64,000 bases of DNA from Aurantiacibacter rhizosphaerae (GTDB lineage: Bacteria > Pseudomonadota > Alphaproteobacteria > Sphingomonadales > Sphingomonadaceae), in assembly GCF_009807005.1 (NCBI RefSeq), contig NZ_WUBR01000001.1, positions 1,116,001 to 1,180,000 of the forward strand. Reading direction: 5' to 3'. The translations under genes and the position numbers were made by a program. How positions within the stretch are numbered: the stretch's first letter is position 1; each line of letters starts with the position of its first letter. Below are positions 8,395 to 17,850 of the stretch, piece after piece. Under the pieces are notes generated by a model. It saw only the letters and a program-made list of their open reading frames with translations. It did no database searches and had not been told where the DNA came from.

Positions 8395-9875
8395 TGACCG
8401 ATTTTACGCAACTGGGCCTGAAGGCCATCCGCGACGGCGTGGCCGCTGGCGATTTCACCGCGCGCGAAGTGGCAGAGGCGCATAATGATGCCGTGGCCGC
8501 CGCAACCGACTTGAACGCTTTCATCGTCGCCACACCCGATCACGCGCTGGCCGCGGCTGACAAGGTGGATGCAGACCGTGCTGCTGGCAAGGATCTTGGC
8601 GCGATGGCCGGCGTGCCCATCGGCATGAAGGACCTGTTCGCCACCAAGGGCGTGCAGTCAACCGCCGCCAGCCACATCCTGGAAGGCTTCGTGCCGCCGT
8701 ATGAAAGCACGGTGTCGCAGAATTTGTGGGATGCTGGCGCTGGCATGCTGGGCAAGCTCAACATGGACCAGTTCGCCATGGGCTCCTCCAACGAGACGAG
8801 CTATTTCGGCAATGTGAAAAGCCCGTGGCGCAAGAACGGCAGCAATGCCGCAATGACGCCGGGCGGGTCTTCGGGCGGTTCGTCCGCAGCCGTTGCCGCG
8901 CGCCTGTGCCCGGCGGCAACCGGCACCGATACGGGCGGCTCTATCCGCCAGCCCGCCGCCGTCACCGGCATTACCGGCATCAAGCCGACCTATGGCCGGT
9001 GCAGCCGCTGGGGCGTGGTCGCCTTTGCCAGCAGCCTTGACCAGGCAGGCCCGATGGCTCGCAGCGTGGAAGATTGCGCCATCATGCTGGGCGCGATGGC
9101 GGGCTTTGACCCCAAGGATTCCACCAGCATCGACGCGCCCGTGCCCGATTGGGCGGCTGCGCTGGATGCAGACCTTTCCGGCAAGACCATCGGCATCCCT
9201 CGCGAATACCGGATGGATGGCATCGCCAAGGAAATCGACGATAGCTGGGAGCAGGGCAAGGCATGGCTGCGCGATGCAGGCGCCAAGGTGGTGGACATAT
9301 CGCTGCCGCACACGAAATACGCGCTGCCCGCCTATTACATCATCGCTCCGGCAGAGGCGTCCTCCAATCTCGCCCGCTATGACGGCGTGCGATACGGACT
9401 GCGCGACCTGCCCGAGGGCAGCGGCCTGCAAGACATGTATGCCGCCACCCGCGCCGAAGGTTTCGGGGACGAGGTGAAGCGCCGCATCCTGATCGGCACC
9501 TATGTGCTGAGTGCCGGCTTCTACGACGCCTATTACACGCAGGCGCAAAAGGTGCGCACGCTGGTGCAGCGCGACTTTACGGAGGCTTTTGCCCAGGTCG
9601 ACGCGATCCTCGCGCCCACCACGCCGACCCCGGCCTTTGCGCTGGGAGAGATGCAGGACGATCCGCTGGCGATGTATCTGAATGATGTGTTCGCCGTGCC
9701 CGCTTCGCTGGCTGGCCTGCCCGCCATGAGCGTGCCCGCCACGCTGACGGAGGACGGCCTACCGCTGGGCCTGCAGATCGTGGGCAAGCCGATGGACGAG
9801 CAGGGCGTGCTGAACACCGGCCTCGCCATCGAACAGCGCGCTGGATTTACGGCAGCCCCGGGGAAGTGGTGGTGA
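8394..9875 (+). CDS. gatA: Asp-tRNA(Asn)/Glu-tRNA(Gln) amidotransferase subunit A
   Basis: A 493-residue amidase-signature enzyme that releases ammonia from glutamine and passes it to GatB. The Ser-cisSer-Lys triad is visible: Lys79 in [10 protein letters not shown], cis-Ser159 in [10 protein letters not shown] and nucleophile Ser183 in [10 protein letters not shown], with the same spacing as in characterised GatA proteins. It starts with GTG directly at the gatC stop and overlaps the following small membrane protein. gatB is not next but about 1.7 kb downstream. Confidence 0.97.
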   Translation: MTDFTQLGLKAIRDGVAAGDFTAREVAEAHNDAVAAATDLNAFIVATPDHALAAADKVDADRAAGKDLGAMAGVPIGMKDLFATKGVQSTAASHILEGFVPPYESTVSQNLWDAGAGMLGKLNMDQFAMGSSNETSYFGNVKSPWRKNGSNAAMTPGGSSGGSSAAVAARLCPAATGTDTGGSIRQPAAVTGITGIKPTYGRCSRWGVVAFASSLDQAGPMARSVEDCAIMLGAMAGFDPKDSTSIDAPVPDWAAALDADLSGKTIGIPREYRMDGIAKEIDDSWEQGKAWLRDAGAKVVDISLPHTKYALPAYYIIAPAEASSNLARYDGVRYGLRDLPEGSGLQDMYAATRAEGFGDEVKRRILIGTYVLSAGFYDAYYTQAQKVRTLVQRDFTEAFAQVDAILAPTTPTPAFALGEMQDDPLAMYLNDVFAVPASLAGLPAMSVPATLTEDGLPLGLQIVGKPMDEQGVLNTGLAIEQRAGFTAAPGKWW

Positions 9876-10234
9876 GCGGTTTCGAGATTCTCGTCATCGT
9901 CCTGCTGATCGGTGGGCTGATCGTGCCGATCTGGGCGCTGGTGGCCACCGTCCACTTTGCCAATCGCAAGCAGCGCGGCCAGCTGCAATCGGCGCAGCGG
10001 TGCCTGGCCTTCACCACGCTGATGGACCGGCTGACGAACGAACTTCGCGGTGACAAGAAGCGCGCACCCATCGTGCTCGCCTGCATCCGTGAATTGCAGG
10101 CATTCCCGGAATATCGCGATATCTCGGTAACGATGATCAACGATATCAACGTGACGGGCAGTACGCCTTACGATCAGATGCTGCGCAACGAACTGCAGAA
10201 GACAGAGGCCTTCCTTCTGGAGGCGAACACATGA
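9872..10234 (+). CDS. Small single-helix membrane protein, unknown function
   Basis: A 120-residue protein with one strongly hydrophobic N-terminal segment (about residues 5-27) and a soluble, mixed-charge remainder. I prefer the GTG at 9872, which sits six bases after GGGGAA and overlaps the gatA stop by four bases; GTG codons at 9866 and 9869 are also in frame. No domain was recognised. A 16-base perfect palindrome lies just after the stop. The overlap suggests it is made together with GatA, but no role can be inferred. Confidence 0.7.
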   Translation: MSGFEILVIVLLIGGLIVPIWALVATVHFANRKQRGQLQSAQRCLAFTTLMDRLTNELRGDKKRAPIVLACIRELQAFPEYRDISVTMINDINVTGSTPYDQMLRNELQKTEAFLLEANT

Positions 10235-10247
10235 ACAGCTGTTGTAT

Positions 10248-10263
10248 TTGCCCTCGAGGGCAA
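10248..10263. repeat. Perfect 16-base palindrome after the GatA-linked gene
   Basis: TTGCCCTCGAGGGCAA is fully self-complementary. It could fold as a 6-base stem with a TCGA loop or act as a protein site. It is 14 bases beyond the small membrane gene and not followed by a T-run. Confidence 0.6.
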
Positions 10264-10362
10264 TGACGAATCCATAGCTCCAGCTGGGTTTGGTGCGCAG
10301 CCGTAATAATGGTGACTTGGACATCAAGTTGCTAAACACCGAATTTCTAAAGCAATTTTGAA

Positions 10363-10396
10363 AAAGGGCCATGAAGCACCCGCTTCGTGGCCCTTT
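10363..10396. terminator. Strong hairpin between the gatA unit and the acyltransferase
   Basis: Arms 10363-10377 (AAAGGGCCATGAAGC) and 10382-10396 (GCTTCGTGGCCCTTT) pair over 15 bases with one wobble and a four-base loop. On the minus strand it is followed by TTTTTC, on the plus strand by only three T within the arm, so it resembles a bidirectional terminator. It probably ends the gatCA transcript. Confidence 0.7.
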
Positions 10397-10472
10397 CCAG
10401 GTCACGACGATTGGCTTGCGGATCTCATTATTGCAGTGCACAAAAGGGCATTACGCGCAGTTTGGGGTGCGA

Positions 10473-11538
10473 ATGCTCGGACGAAACGAACGATATCATA
10501 CGCTGGACGCGATCCGCGGTGTTGCGGCTATCGTCGTCGCCTATTACCACTTCCTGGCTGGCGCAGGTTACCTGGGTTTTGGTCAGCCTTGGATACAGGG
10601 ATATCTGGCGGTAGACCTGTTTTTCGCTCTCAGCGGTTTCGTGATTGCCCTCAGCTATGAGGATAAGCTGCGGGATGGAATGGGCGTCGGTACGTTCATG
10701 ATGCGCCGGATTATTCGCCTCTACCCGCTCTTCTTCCTTGGGTTGATTCTTGGTGGCGGCTTCTTGGTGTTGCGCGCCATGCTTGGCGCGACACCCGATT
10801 ACTCGGTTTCCGAAGTGGCGCTGGAATTCGGTGCCAATTTGTTCATGCTTCCAACGCTCCGGCAGGATTGGCTGTTTCCGCTGAATATTCCGGCTTGGTC
10901 GCTTTTTTTTCGAAGTGCTGGTGAACATCGTGTTCGCACTTATCCTTTGGCGAGCTTCGCGCGGGATGCTTGTCGCCCTTTGCCTGCTGTCTCTGATCGC
11001 CATCATTTTGACCGGAACTCCCGACACTCTCCTTGGCACAGGCGCGCGGACGGAGGATCTGCTTTCCGCCCTGTCTCGCACACTGTTGGGCTTTGCCATC
11101 GGGATGCTGCTTTTCCGGCTGACCAAGGCCATGTCGCGCAGGCCATCCCTGTTGGCGCTGGTGCCCCTGGTCGGCGTGCTGGTGATACTTCTCTTGCCCA
11201 AGCATATCCCATTTCTCGAGGTGGGCAGCGTGGTGATCGTTTTCCCGGCGCTGCTGCTGCTCGCCATCAGGTTGGAGCCCCCTGCAATATTGCAAAGCGC
11301 GTTCGTTGTACTGGGGGACATTTCATACCCCATGTACATGATCCATGTGCCGCTGATCGCGCCGCTGGTAATGGTTTTTGACAAGCTTGGCTTGCCCTTG
11401 ATGCTTTATCCTTGGCTATTCCTGGCGCTGGTGGCCGTGGCCGCTTATATATTGGTCATATGGTATGACGAGCCGGTGCGCCGTTTCCTGCGTGCAAGAG
11501 ACCCAAGCCGCAGGCAGGCCGCCCCCGTCGCCAGCTGA
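10473..11538 (+). pseudogene. Acyltransferase 3 family membrane protein, frameshifted at a T8 tract
   Basis: The frame from ATG 10473 reads as the first half of an O-acyltransferase (acyltransferase 3/OafA type): LDAIRGVAAIVVAYYHF with the catalytic-type His, VDLFFALSGFVIALSY, RRIIRLYPLFFLGLILG and PAWSLFF. It then leaves the family frame at eight T (10903-10910). From 10912 the next frame continues with EVLVNIVFALI, GDISYPMYMIHVPLI and the end at 11538. Removing one T gives a continuous protein of 354 residues, the usual family length. So the gene is either inactivated, phase-variable, read by slippage, or wrongly sequenced. Intact homologues acetylate surface polysaccharide or other envelope sugars. 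Base composition here is a little lower in GC than in the flanking gat genes. Confidence 0.85.
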
Positions 11539-11622
11539 CTCATTCGCGCTGTCGCAAGATTTTGTCGCACGTGGGGCGATGCGGGCTTTTTTTTGCTCTG
11601 CTAGCCCCTTAAAGCACCCTGC

Positions 11623-13122
11623 ATGAGCAATTATACAGTCCACGGCGCAACCGGCGAATGGGAGGTCGTGATCGGCCTCGAGGTCCACGCGCAGGTCACC
11701 ACCAACGCCAAGCTTTTCAGCGGCGCGTCCACCGCCTTCGGGGCGGAGCCGAATACGCAGGTCTCCCTTGTGGACGCGGCGATGCCGGGCATGCTGCCCG
11801 TGCCCAATCGCGAGTGCATCCGCCAGGCCGTGCGCACCGGCATGGCAATAGAGGCGCAGATCAACAAGTGGAGCCGGTTCGACCGCAAGAACTATTTCTA
11901 CGCCGATCTTCCGCAGGGCTACCAGATCAGCCAGCTTTACCACCCCATCGTGGGTGAGGGGCAGCTGCTGATCGAGGCGGATGAGAAGGCCGGTATCCCC
12001 GAAGACAAGGTAATCGGGATCGAGCGTATCCACGTGGAGCAGGACGCGGGCAAGCTGATGCATGATCAGCATCCCACCATGTCCTACGTTGACCTCAACC
12101 GCACGGGCGTGGCGCTGATGGAAATTGTCAGCCGCCCGGACATGACCTCGCCTGCAGAAGCGGGCGCCTATATCCGCAAGCTGCGCGCCATCCTGCGCTA
12201 TGTCGGCTCGTGCGACGGCAACATGGAAGAAGGCTCCATGCGCGCGGACGTGAACGTATCCGTGCGCAAGGTGGGCGATACCGAGCTTGGAACGCGGACG
12301 GAGACGAAGAACGTCAATTCCGTGCGCTTCGTGATGCAGGCTATCGAGCACGAGGTGCAGCGCCAGATCGACGTGATCGAGGATGGCGGCACGATCGTGC
12401 AGGAAACCCGCCTGTTCGATCCCGGCACCGGCGCCACGCGTTCGATGCGTTCGAAAGAGGACGCGCATGATTACCGCTACTTCCCCGATCCCGATCTGCT
12501 GCCGTTGATTCTTGACGAGGCGTTCCTGGACGAATGCCGTTCGTCCCTGCCGGAACTGCCCGATGCCAAGCGCCAGCGGTACGAGACCGAGCTTGGCCTC
12601 ACGCCCTACAACGCCCGCGAGCTGACGGCAGAGGTGGAAACCTTTGGCCGCTTCGAAACGCTGCTGGGCGTGGCGGCGAATACAATCGGCAAGCCGGAAA
12701 AGGACGTAGCGACGCAGGTCGCCAACTGGTCCCTCTCCGTCGCGCCCGGCGTGGTGAAATCGCTGGGTGACGAAGCCAACATGGCCAACGCCACGGCAGA
12801 ACGGCAGGCCGCCATCCTCGCCATGCAGGACAAGGGCGAGATTTCCGGCGGACAGGCCAAGGAAATCTACGAAATCGTGCTGAAGCAAGGCCGCGAGCCG
12901 GACGAGATCGCCGATACCGAAGGCCTGAAGCAGGTGAGCGACACCGGCGCCATCGAGGAAGCCATCGACGCCATCATCGCAGCCAACGGTGACAAGGTGG
13001 AACAGTACAAGGGCGGCAAGGACAAGCTGTTCGGCTTCTTCGTTGGCCAGACGATGAAGGCGATGCAGGGCAAGGCCAATCCGGCGGTGGTGAACCAGAT
13101 TTTGAAGGACAAGCTGGGCTAA
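11623..13122 (+). CDS. gatB: Asp-tRNA(Asn)/Glu-tRNA(Gln) amidotransferase subunit B
   Basis: A 499-residue GatB, the subunit that phosphorylates and then amidates the misacylated tRNA. Typical sequences are [12 protein letters not shown] at the N-terminus, [36 protein letters not shown] and the C-terminal YqeY-like helical domain ending with [14 protein letters not shown]. Full length. It is separated from gatCA by the small membrane gene, a terminator-like hairpin and the broken acyltransferase, so it probably has its own promoter in 11539-11622. Confidence 0.97.
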   Translation: MSNYTVHGATGEWEVVIGLEVHAQVTTNAKLFSGASTAFGAEPNTQVSLVDAAMPGMLPVPNRECIRQAVRTGMAIEAQINKWSRFDRKNYFYADLPQGYQISQLYHPIVGEGQLLIEADEKAGIPEDKVIGIERIHVEQDAGKLMHDQHPTMSYVDLNRTGVALMEIVSRPDMTSPAEAGAYIRKLRAILRYVGSCDGNMEEGSMRADVNVSVRKVGDTELGTRTETKNVNSVRFVMQAIEHEVQRQIDVIEDGGTIVQETRLFDPGTGATRSMRSKEDAHDYRYFPDPDLLPLILDEAFLDECRSSLPELPDAKRQRYETELGLTPYNARELTAEVETFGRFETLLGVAANTIGKPEKDVATQVANWSLSVAPGVVKSLGDEANMANATAERQAAILAMQDKGEISGGQAKEIYEIVLKQGREPDEIADTEGLKQVSDTGAIEEAIDAIIAANGDKVEQYKGGKDKLFGFFVGQTMKAMQGKANPAVVNQILKDKLG

Positions 13123-13160
13123 AGCCTTGACCGCACGCGCCGATCCGCCAAGATCGGGCG

Positions 13161-13952
13161 ATGCTGGTGACGATTAAATCCGCATTTCGCCGCCTGTCGA
13201 AATCGCACACGGCGAAGTTGCTGGTGCTGGAATTCATTGTTGTGCTTTCGGGCGTTCTCGCCGCGCAATTGCTGCAGGGATGGTTTGCCGAGCGTGAAGA
13301 ACGCGCACGGGCACAGAACCAGATTGAGGGTATTGCCACAGCGCTTCACAACAGCGCCGAGCTTGCCGTCATGCGCCAGCGCATGAACCTTTGCATGATC
13401 GACCGGATTGAGACCCTGCGCGACGCGCTAGCAGCGCCGCAGATTGATCAGGACAGCCTGACCTGGGTGCGCGTGCCGGAGCAGAACCTGCTCGACGATC
13501 CCGGTATCGAGGCGGCGCGCCCGCTCATCACCAAGGCCTTTGGCCCCGAAACGATGATACCGTTCAACCTCGTCGAATTCGTTTATGAGAACATGTATAT
13601 CGCGCAGGATGCTGAACTTGCTGCATGGTCGAAACTGTCCTTGCTCAATCCCGAGAACGGACCCGTGGGCCCTGATCTGCGCGGAGAGATGCAATTGGCG
13701 CTCGCGGAAGCCAGAAAAAGCAACCGCCTTATGATCGAAGTGTCGGGCATGATGCGCAACTACAGCCGGCAACTGGGCACACCGGTGCACGAACACACGA
13801 TCGAGGGGTTTGCAACTTCTCCGAAGCTGTGCGCCGCAATGGTTGCCTATTCGGACGATGAGCACGCAGCGGCGGCCGAGAGAGGGGAGCTGCCCGATGG
13901 CACGCAGGTCCACCCGCGCGCGCTGGAGCGCGTGGCTTCCGGCATACGCTAG
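13161..13952 (+). CDS. N-terminally anchored protein of unknown function (DUF6090-like layout)
   Basis: A 263-residue protein with a basic leader, one hydrophobic segment (about residues 20-40, VLEFIVVLSGVLAAQLLQ) and then a long helical, mostly acidic soluble part. The join of a hydrophobic helix ending in an aromatic residue with a run of Glu/Arg (WFAEREERARAQ) resembles the layout of DUF6090 proteins, but I cannot confirm membership. Two Cys (in NLCMIDR and KLCAAM) could pair. It sits between gatB and trmL on the same strand, 38 bases after gatB and 5 before trmL. No function is assigned. Confidence 0.65.
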   Translation: MLVTIKSAFRRLSKSHTAKLLVLEFIVVLSGVLAAQLLQGWFAEREERARAQNQIEGIATALHNSAELAVMRQRMNLCMIDRIETLRDALAAPQIDQDSLTWVRVPEQNLLDDPGIEAARPLITKAFGPETMIPFNLVEFVYENMYIAQDAELAAWSKLSLLNPENGPVGPDLRGEMQLALAEARKSNRLMIEVSGMMRNYSRQLGTPVHEHTIEGFATSPKLCAAMVAYSDDEHAAAAERGELPDGTQVHPRALERVASGIR

Positions 13953-13957
13953 GACTA

Positions 13958-14419
13958 ATGGTGGGAATCACCATCGTCCTCATCCACCCGGAAATCCCGC
14001 ATAACACCGGGGCCGTGGGGCGCACCTGCGTGGCGCTGGACATGGAACTGGTGCTGATCCGGCCCTATGGCTTCACGCTATCGGACAAGCATCTTAAACG
14101 TTCGGGTCTCGACTACTGGCAGCATGTGCGGCTGGCCGAATATTCTGACTGGGCAAGCTTCATCGCAGACCGCAGCCCGCGCGAGGGGCAGATGTTCCTG
14201 TTCGAGGACGACGCGCCGCGCAGTTTCTACGAACCGGATTACCCGGACGACGCTATTCTGGTGTTCGGCAGCGAGACGAAAGGCCTGCCTGCAGCAATCC
14301 GCGAGGAGCACCGGACAAGCGAGGTGAGCCTGCCGATGCGGTCCAACCACATCCGCTCTCTCAACCTCGCCAATACGGTGACGGCAGCGGCCTACCAGGC
14401 GCTGCGGGGGAAATTCTAG
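13958..14419 (+). CDS. trmL: tRNA (cytidine(34)-2'-O)-methyltransferase
   Basis: A 153-residue SPOUT-family methyltransferase that uses S-adenosylmethionine to methylate the wobble ribose of certain tRNAs. The knotted C-terminal half shows ILVFGSETKGLP and MRSNHIRSLNLANTV, and the N-terminus has LIHPEIPHNTGAVGRTC, all close to TrmL. It is full length for this small family. Its stop overlaps that of the opposing downstream gene within a shared CTAG. Confidence 0.93.
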   Translation: MVGITIVLIHPEIPHNTGAVGRTCVALDMELVLIRPYGFTLSDKHLKRSGLDYWQHVRLAEYSDWASFIADRSPREGQMFLFEDDAPRSFYEPDYPDDAILVFGSETKGLPAAIREEHRTSEVSLPMRSNHIRSLNLANTVTAAAYQALRGKF

Positions 14420-14724
14420 GCCTGGCGCTGCGCGGTGAAGGGCATCGTGCCCATCATGCCGGCCTTGATCGTGCCGCTCACGGCGTCGCCATCGACGGTG
14501 GCTTCGCAGTCCAGCGTCATTGGCATGGGCAGGCCCATCTTCATCTGCCAGGTCAACGTGTCACCTTCGATGCGGCCGTTCTTCACGTCCATATCGCCCA
14601 TGCCGCCCGAAAGCTGTCCGGTGAAGGTTTCGCCATCATCGCCGGGAACGACGGTAAAGGTGCCAGTCTGCTCTCCCATCGGGGATTGCGCCACGAAATC
14701 GTAGGTTCCACCCACTTGCGTCAT
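14416..14724 (-). CDS. Small conserved protein, unknown function
   Basis: A 102-residue protein predicted to be a beta-rich sheet, without signal peptide or membrane segment: TGTFTVVPGDDGETFTGQLSGG, GRIEGDTLTWQMKM and VDGDAVSGTIKAGMMG are repeated turn-strand units that suggest a lipocalin-like or sandwich fold. It ends tail to tail with trmL, the two stop codons sharing CTAG, and lies downstream of the M16 peptidase on the same strand 26 bases upstream of that gene's stop side. No function is known to me. Confidence 0.72.
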   Translation of the reverse strand: MTQVGGTYDFVAQSPMGEQTGTFTVVPGDDGETFTGQLSGGMGDMDVKNGRIEGDTLTWQMKMGLPMPMTLDCEATVDGDAVSGTIKAGMMGTMPFTAQRQA

Positions 14725-14750
14725 TGAAATTCTCCTGTTGTGAGCGGGCC

Positions 14751-17642
14751 TTAAAGGCTGTCCGCCTCTACATAATCGATGTCGATATCGAGTGCTTCCA
14801 GCTGCGGTTCAACCGTTTCCCAGTCACCCACCACAACGATGGTGATATTTTCCGGCTGCAGATATTCGCGGGCGGCGGCATTGATGTCGTCTGCATCGAT
14901 TGCGGAATAGAGCTGCGGCAGCAAGGCCTGATAGCGATCATCGCGCCCGGCATTCTGGTTTGCCAGCAGGGCGCCCAGCACCTGGCCATTCGTTTCATAG
15001 CGGTTGGGCAAGTTGCGCACATTGCCGTCTGTCACGCGTTGCAATTCCACGTCATCCACCGGGCGGGTGCCGGGAAAGGCCTCCAGCTGATCCAGGATCA
15101 CCTGGATCGAATCGGCCGTGCGATCCGCCTGCACCTGCGTTGCGATCCGGAAAATGCGCGGCCCCCGGGCGCTCGGCAGGCTTGATCCGATGCCGTAGGT
15201 CCACCCCTTCGTTTCGCGCAGATCATTGTTGAGGCGCGAGAGGAAGCCGCTGCCGATCACCTCATTGGCGAGATCGAGGGCTTCCATATCCGGCTGCCAG
15301 CCCGAAAGCGGGGTGGGGCGGCCCAGCACCAGATAGCTGGAGGGGGAATTGGGGCGGTTCACCACCACGATGCGCGGGCCATCGCTGGCGGCGGCGGGCA
15401 GGTTCACATTCTTGGCCGGAACGGGCGTGGCCGAGCGCTGCCAGTCACCCAGCGTGGCTTCCAGCGCGGCGACCAGTTCATCCATCGACACATCGCCAAC
15501 GGCGGTGATGGTGGCTGTTTCCGGGCGGATCCACTCGGCATGTTCTGCCACCATGTCTTCCCGCGTCAGCCCCTCTATCACCTCTGCATCACCGGATGTG
15601 GAGGCGTAGGCATAGGGATGCTGATCCCCATAGACGAGCGGCATGAAGGCGCGGTTCGCCAGCCCTGCAGGAGAGGACAATTCCTGCGCCACGCCTGCCA
15701 ATCGCTGGCTGCGCACGCGTTCCAGCGCGTCGGCGGCAAAGGCCGGGTTGCGCACCACGTCCGCCATCAGTTCCAGCGAAGGCACCAGGTTGGGGCTGAG
15801 CGCGGAAAGATAGGCAGCGGTGCTTTCCGCACCGGCATTCACGCTGAGCGAGGCGCCGAGCGTTTCTTCCTCGATGGCGATGTCCAGCGCGCTGCGGGTG
15901 GTGGTGCCTTCGGTCAGCAGGTCCGCCATCATGGCATGCGTGCCGCGTTGCCCGGCAGGATCGACAACCGAGCCTGCATCGAAAGTGAGCGCCAGCGATA
16001 CCTTGGGCACCGATGTGCGGCGTGCCAGCACGACCTCGATACCATTGGAAAGCGTCGCACGCTCTACTTCGGGGAAGGTGAGTTCGCCCACCGGTTCCGG
16101 CGTGGGCAGGGCGATTTCCGGCCCCGTGCGGGTCACCTCGATCTCGCTGCCATCGTCGGGCGTGGGTGCGGGCGCTGATTGCTCGTCTCCCCAGCCGCCC
16201 ATGTCGCCGCCGTCCAGCGTGCGTTCGCCCGGCACCACGGCAAGGTTATAGGCCGGACGCGTCAGCCAGCGTTCCATTGCCGCCTGCACATCAGCCGGGG
16301 TGAGGGCGGCCATCTGTTCCAGTTCCGTGCGGTAGTAATCGGCATCGCCTGTGTACAGCAGTCCCTCTGCCAGAATGGCCCCCTTGCCGCCGAAGCCGCC
16401 AATACGCTCCAGCGAACCGACAAGGCCTGATGCGATCTGCGTGGTGGCGCGATCCATCTCATCCTGTGTGGGACCATCGGCGATCAGGCGCGCAATTTCT
16501 GCTTCCAGCAGGGCCTGCGCCTCTTCCTGAGAACCATCGGGCCGCACCTGCACCATGGCCTGCGCCATGCCGATCTGTTCATACGGCTGGTAATAGGCAG
16601 AAACGCTGGTGGCGATTTCTTCCCCGCGCACCATCGCATTGTCTAGGCGCGAGGAGGCCAGCCCGCCAAGGACATACATGCCCACCTGCAGCGGCACGGC
16701 ATCGGGATGCTGCATGTCCGGCCCCGTCCATGCGCGCAGGATCATCGTCTGCGGCACCTGGTCGGTCATCGTGTCATAAACGGGCTCGGCCAGTGTGACG
16801 GGGCCGCCATCGAACTGCGCAACCGCAGGTCCGCGTTCGATAGCGCCGAACCAGCGTTCCACCATCGGGCGGGCGGTTGCCGCGTCAATATCTCCGGTGA
16901 GGGCGAGCACCACGTTGTTCGGCCCGTAATTGTCGGTGAACCATTCACGCACATCCAACAGGCTGGCAGCGGACAGGTCCGCCATCGACCCGATCACGGA
17001 ATGGCGATAGGGGTGGCCCACGGGAAGCAGACCTTCCGACATCTTGTAATCGACCAGGCCATATGGCTGGTTATCGCCCTGCCGCTTTTCATTCTGCACA
17101 ACGCCGCGCTGGTTATCCAGCCGTTCCTGCGTCACCGCGCCCAGCAGATAACCCATGCGATCGGCTTCCATCATCAACGCAAGATCCAGCGCGCCGATGG
17201 GCACCGTTTCCACGTAATTGGTGCGGTCATAGCTGGTGGAGCCATTGGTGGCGGTGGAGCCTGCCGCTTCCAGCGGAACGTCGAAATTCTCCACGTTCTC
17301 GCTGCCTGTGAACATGATGTGTTCGAACAAATGGGCAAAGCCGGTGCGCCCGCGTGGTTCGGATTTGGAGCCGACGCGGTAATAGACCGTCACGCCAACC
17401 AGCGGCGCCTTGCGATCGGTGTGCACGATGGTGGTGAGGCCATTGTCCAGCGTGAATGTCTCGTAAGGAATGTCGACCGCGGCGATGATATCGTCCAGCG
17501 ATGCGGTTCGCGCGGTGGCAGTGGATGCAGCGCCCGCCGCAGACGCTGTCTCGACTGGTGCAGTGGCGGTGGTGGAGCAGCCTGCCAGCAGAAGAGCGGC
17601 GGCAAAGGGGGCGAGCGTGCGACGCGCGAAGGACGTTTTCAT
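14751..17642 (-). CDS. M16 family zinc peptidase, double-domain lipoprotein
   Basis: A 963-residue pitrilysin/insulinase-type peptidase made of two M16 halves in one chain. A lipoprotein signal (LLLAG then Cys22) anchors it to the envelope. The first half has the inverted zinc motif HLFEH (residues 104-108); the second half repeats the fold (about from residue 500) with GTHAMMADLL in place of the motif, so it is the inactive partner that closes over the substrate. Such proteins degrade peptides in the periplasm. I placed the start at the ATG giving a compact signal peptide; an in-frame ATG at 17669 exists. It is divergent from clpB. Confidence 0.9.
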   Translation of the reverse strand: MKTSFARRTLAPFAAALLLAGCSTTATAPVETASAAGAASTATARTASLDDIIAAVDIPYETFTLDNGLTTIVHTDRKAPLVGVTVYYRVGSKSEPRGRTGFAHLFEHIMFTGSENVENFDVPLEAAGSTATNGSTSYDRTNYVETVPIGALDLALMMEADRMGYLLGAVTQERLDNQRGVVQNEKRQGDNQPYGLVDYKMSEGLLPVGHPYRHSVIGSMADLSAASLLDVREWFTDNYGPNNVVLALTGDIDAATARPMVERWFGAIERGPAVAQFDGGPVTLAEPVYDTMTDQVPQTMILRAWTGPDMQHPDAVPLQVGMYVLGGLASSRLDNAMVRGEEIATSVSAYYQPYEQIGMAQAMVQVRPDGSQEEAQALLEAEIARLIADGPTQDEMDRATTQIASGLVGSLERIGGFGGKGAILAEGLLYTGDADYYRTELEQMAALTPADVQAAMERWLTRPAYNLAVVPGERTLDGGDMGGWGDEQSAPAPTPDDGSEIEVTRTGPEIALPTPEPVGELTFPEVERATLSNGIEVVLARRTSVPKVSLALTFDAGSVVDPAGQRGTHAMMADLLTEGTTTRSALDIAIEEETLGASLSVNAGAESTAAYLSALSPNLVPSLELMADVVRNPAFAADALERVRSQRLAGVAQELSSPAGLANRAFMPLVYGDQHPYAYASTSGDAEVIEGLTREDMVAEHAEWIRPETATITAVGDVSMDELVAALEATLGDWQRSATPVPAKNVNLPAAASDGPRIVVVNRPNSPSSYLVLGRPTPLSGWQPDMEALDLANEVIGSGFLSRLNNDLRETKGWTYGIGSSLPSARGPRIFRIATQVQADRTADSIQVILDQLEAFPGTRPVDDVELQRVTDGNVRNLPNRYETNGQVLGALLANQNAGRDDRYQALLPQLYSAIDADDINAAAREYLQPENITIVVVGDWETVEPQLEALDIDIDYVEADSL

Positions 17643-17794
17643 GTGAAACTTGATAACACCTCTCTGCATGATGGGAACCCGATTTGTGACGGCGCTTATT
17701 TTCCATATGGGCGACGGTAAGATGCTGGATCATTAGTGGCGGCAATCCGGCACCTGCTAATCGACGATTGTATGAAAATTGCCGTTCAACGGGT

Positions 17795-17822
17795 CTTGTG
17801 TTGCGATAATGCAACACTATGT
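17795..17822 (+). promoter_or_regulatory. Probable RpoH (heat-shock sigma) promoter of clpB
   Basis: CTTG at 17795-17798, a 17-base spacer and ACTATGT at 17816-17822 match the alphaproteobacterial heat-shock consensus CTTG-N17/18-CYTATNT with one mismatch. It is 28 bases upstream of the clpB start, leaving a short leader. clpB is a classic RpoH target. The spacer also holds a 7-base inverted repeat (17798-17804 and 17811-17817). Confidence 0.7.
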
Positions 17823-17850
17823 GATTTGGGAACAGATTAAGGGGCCAGAT

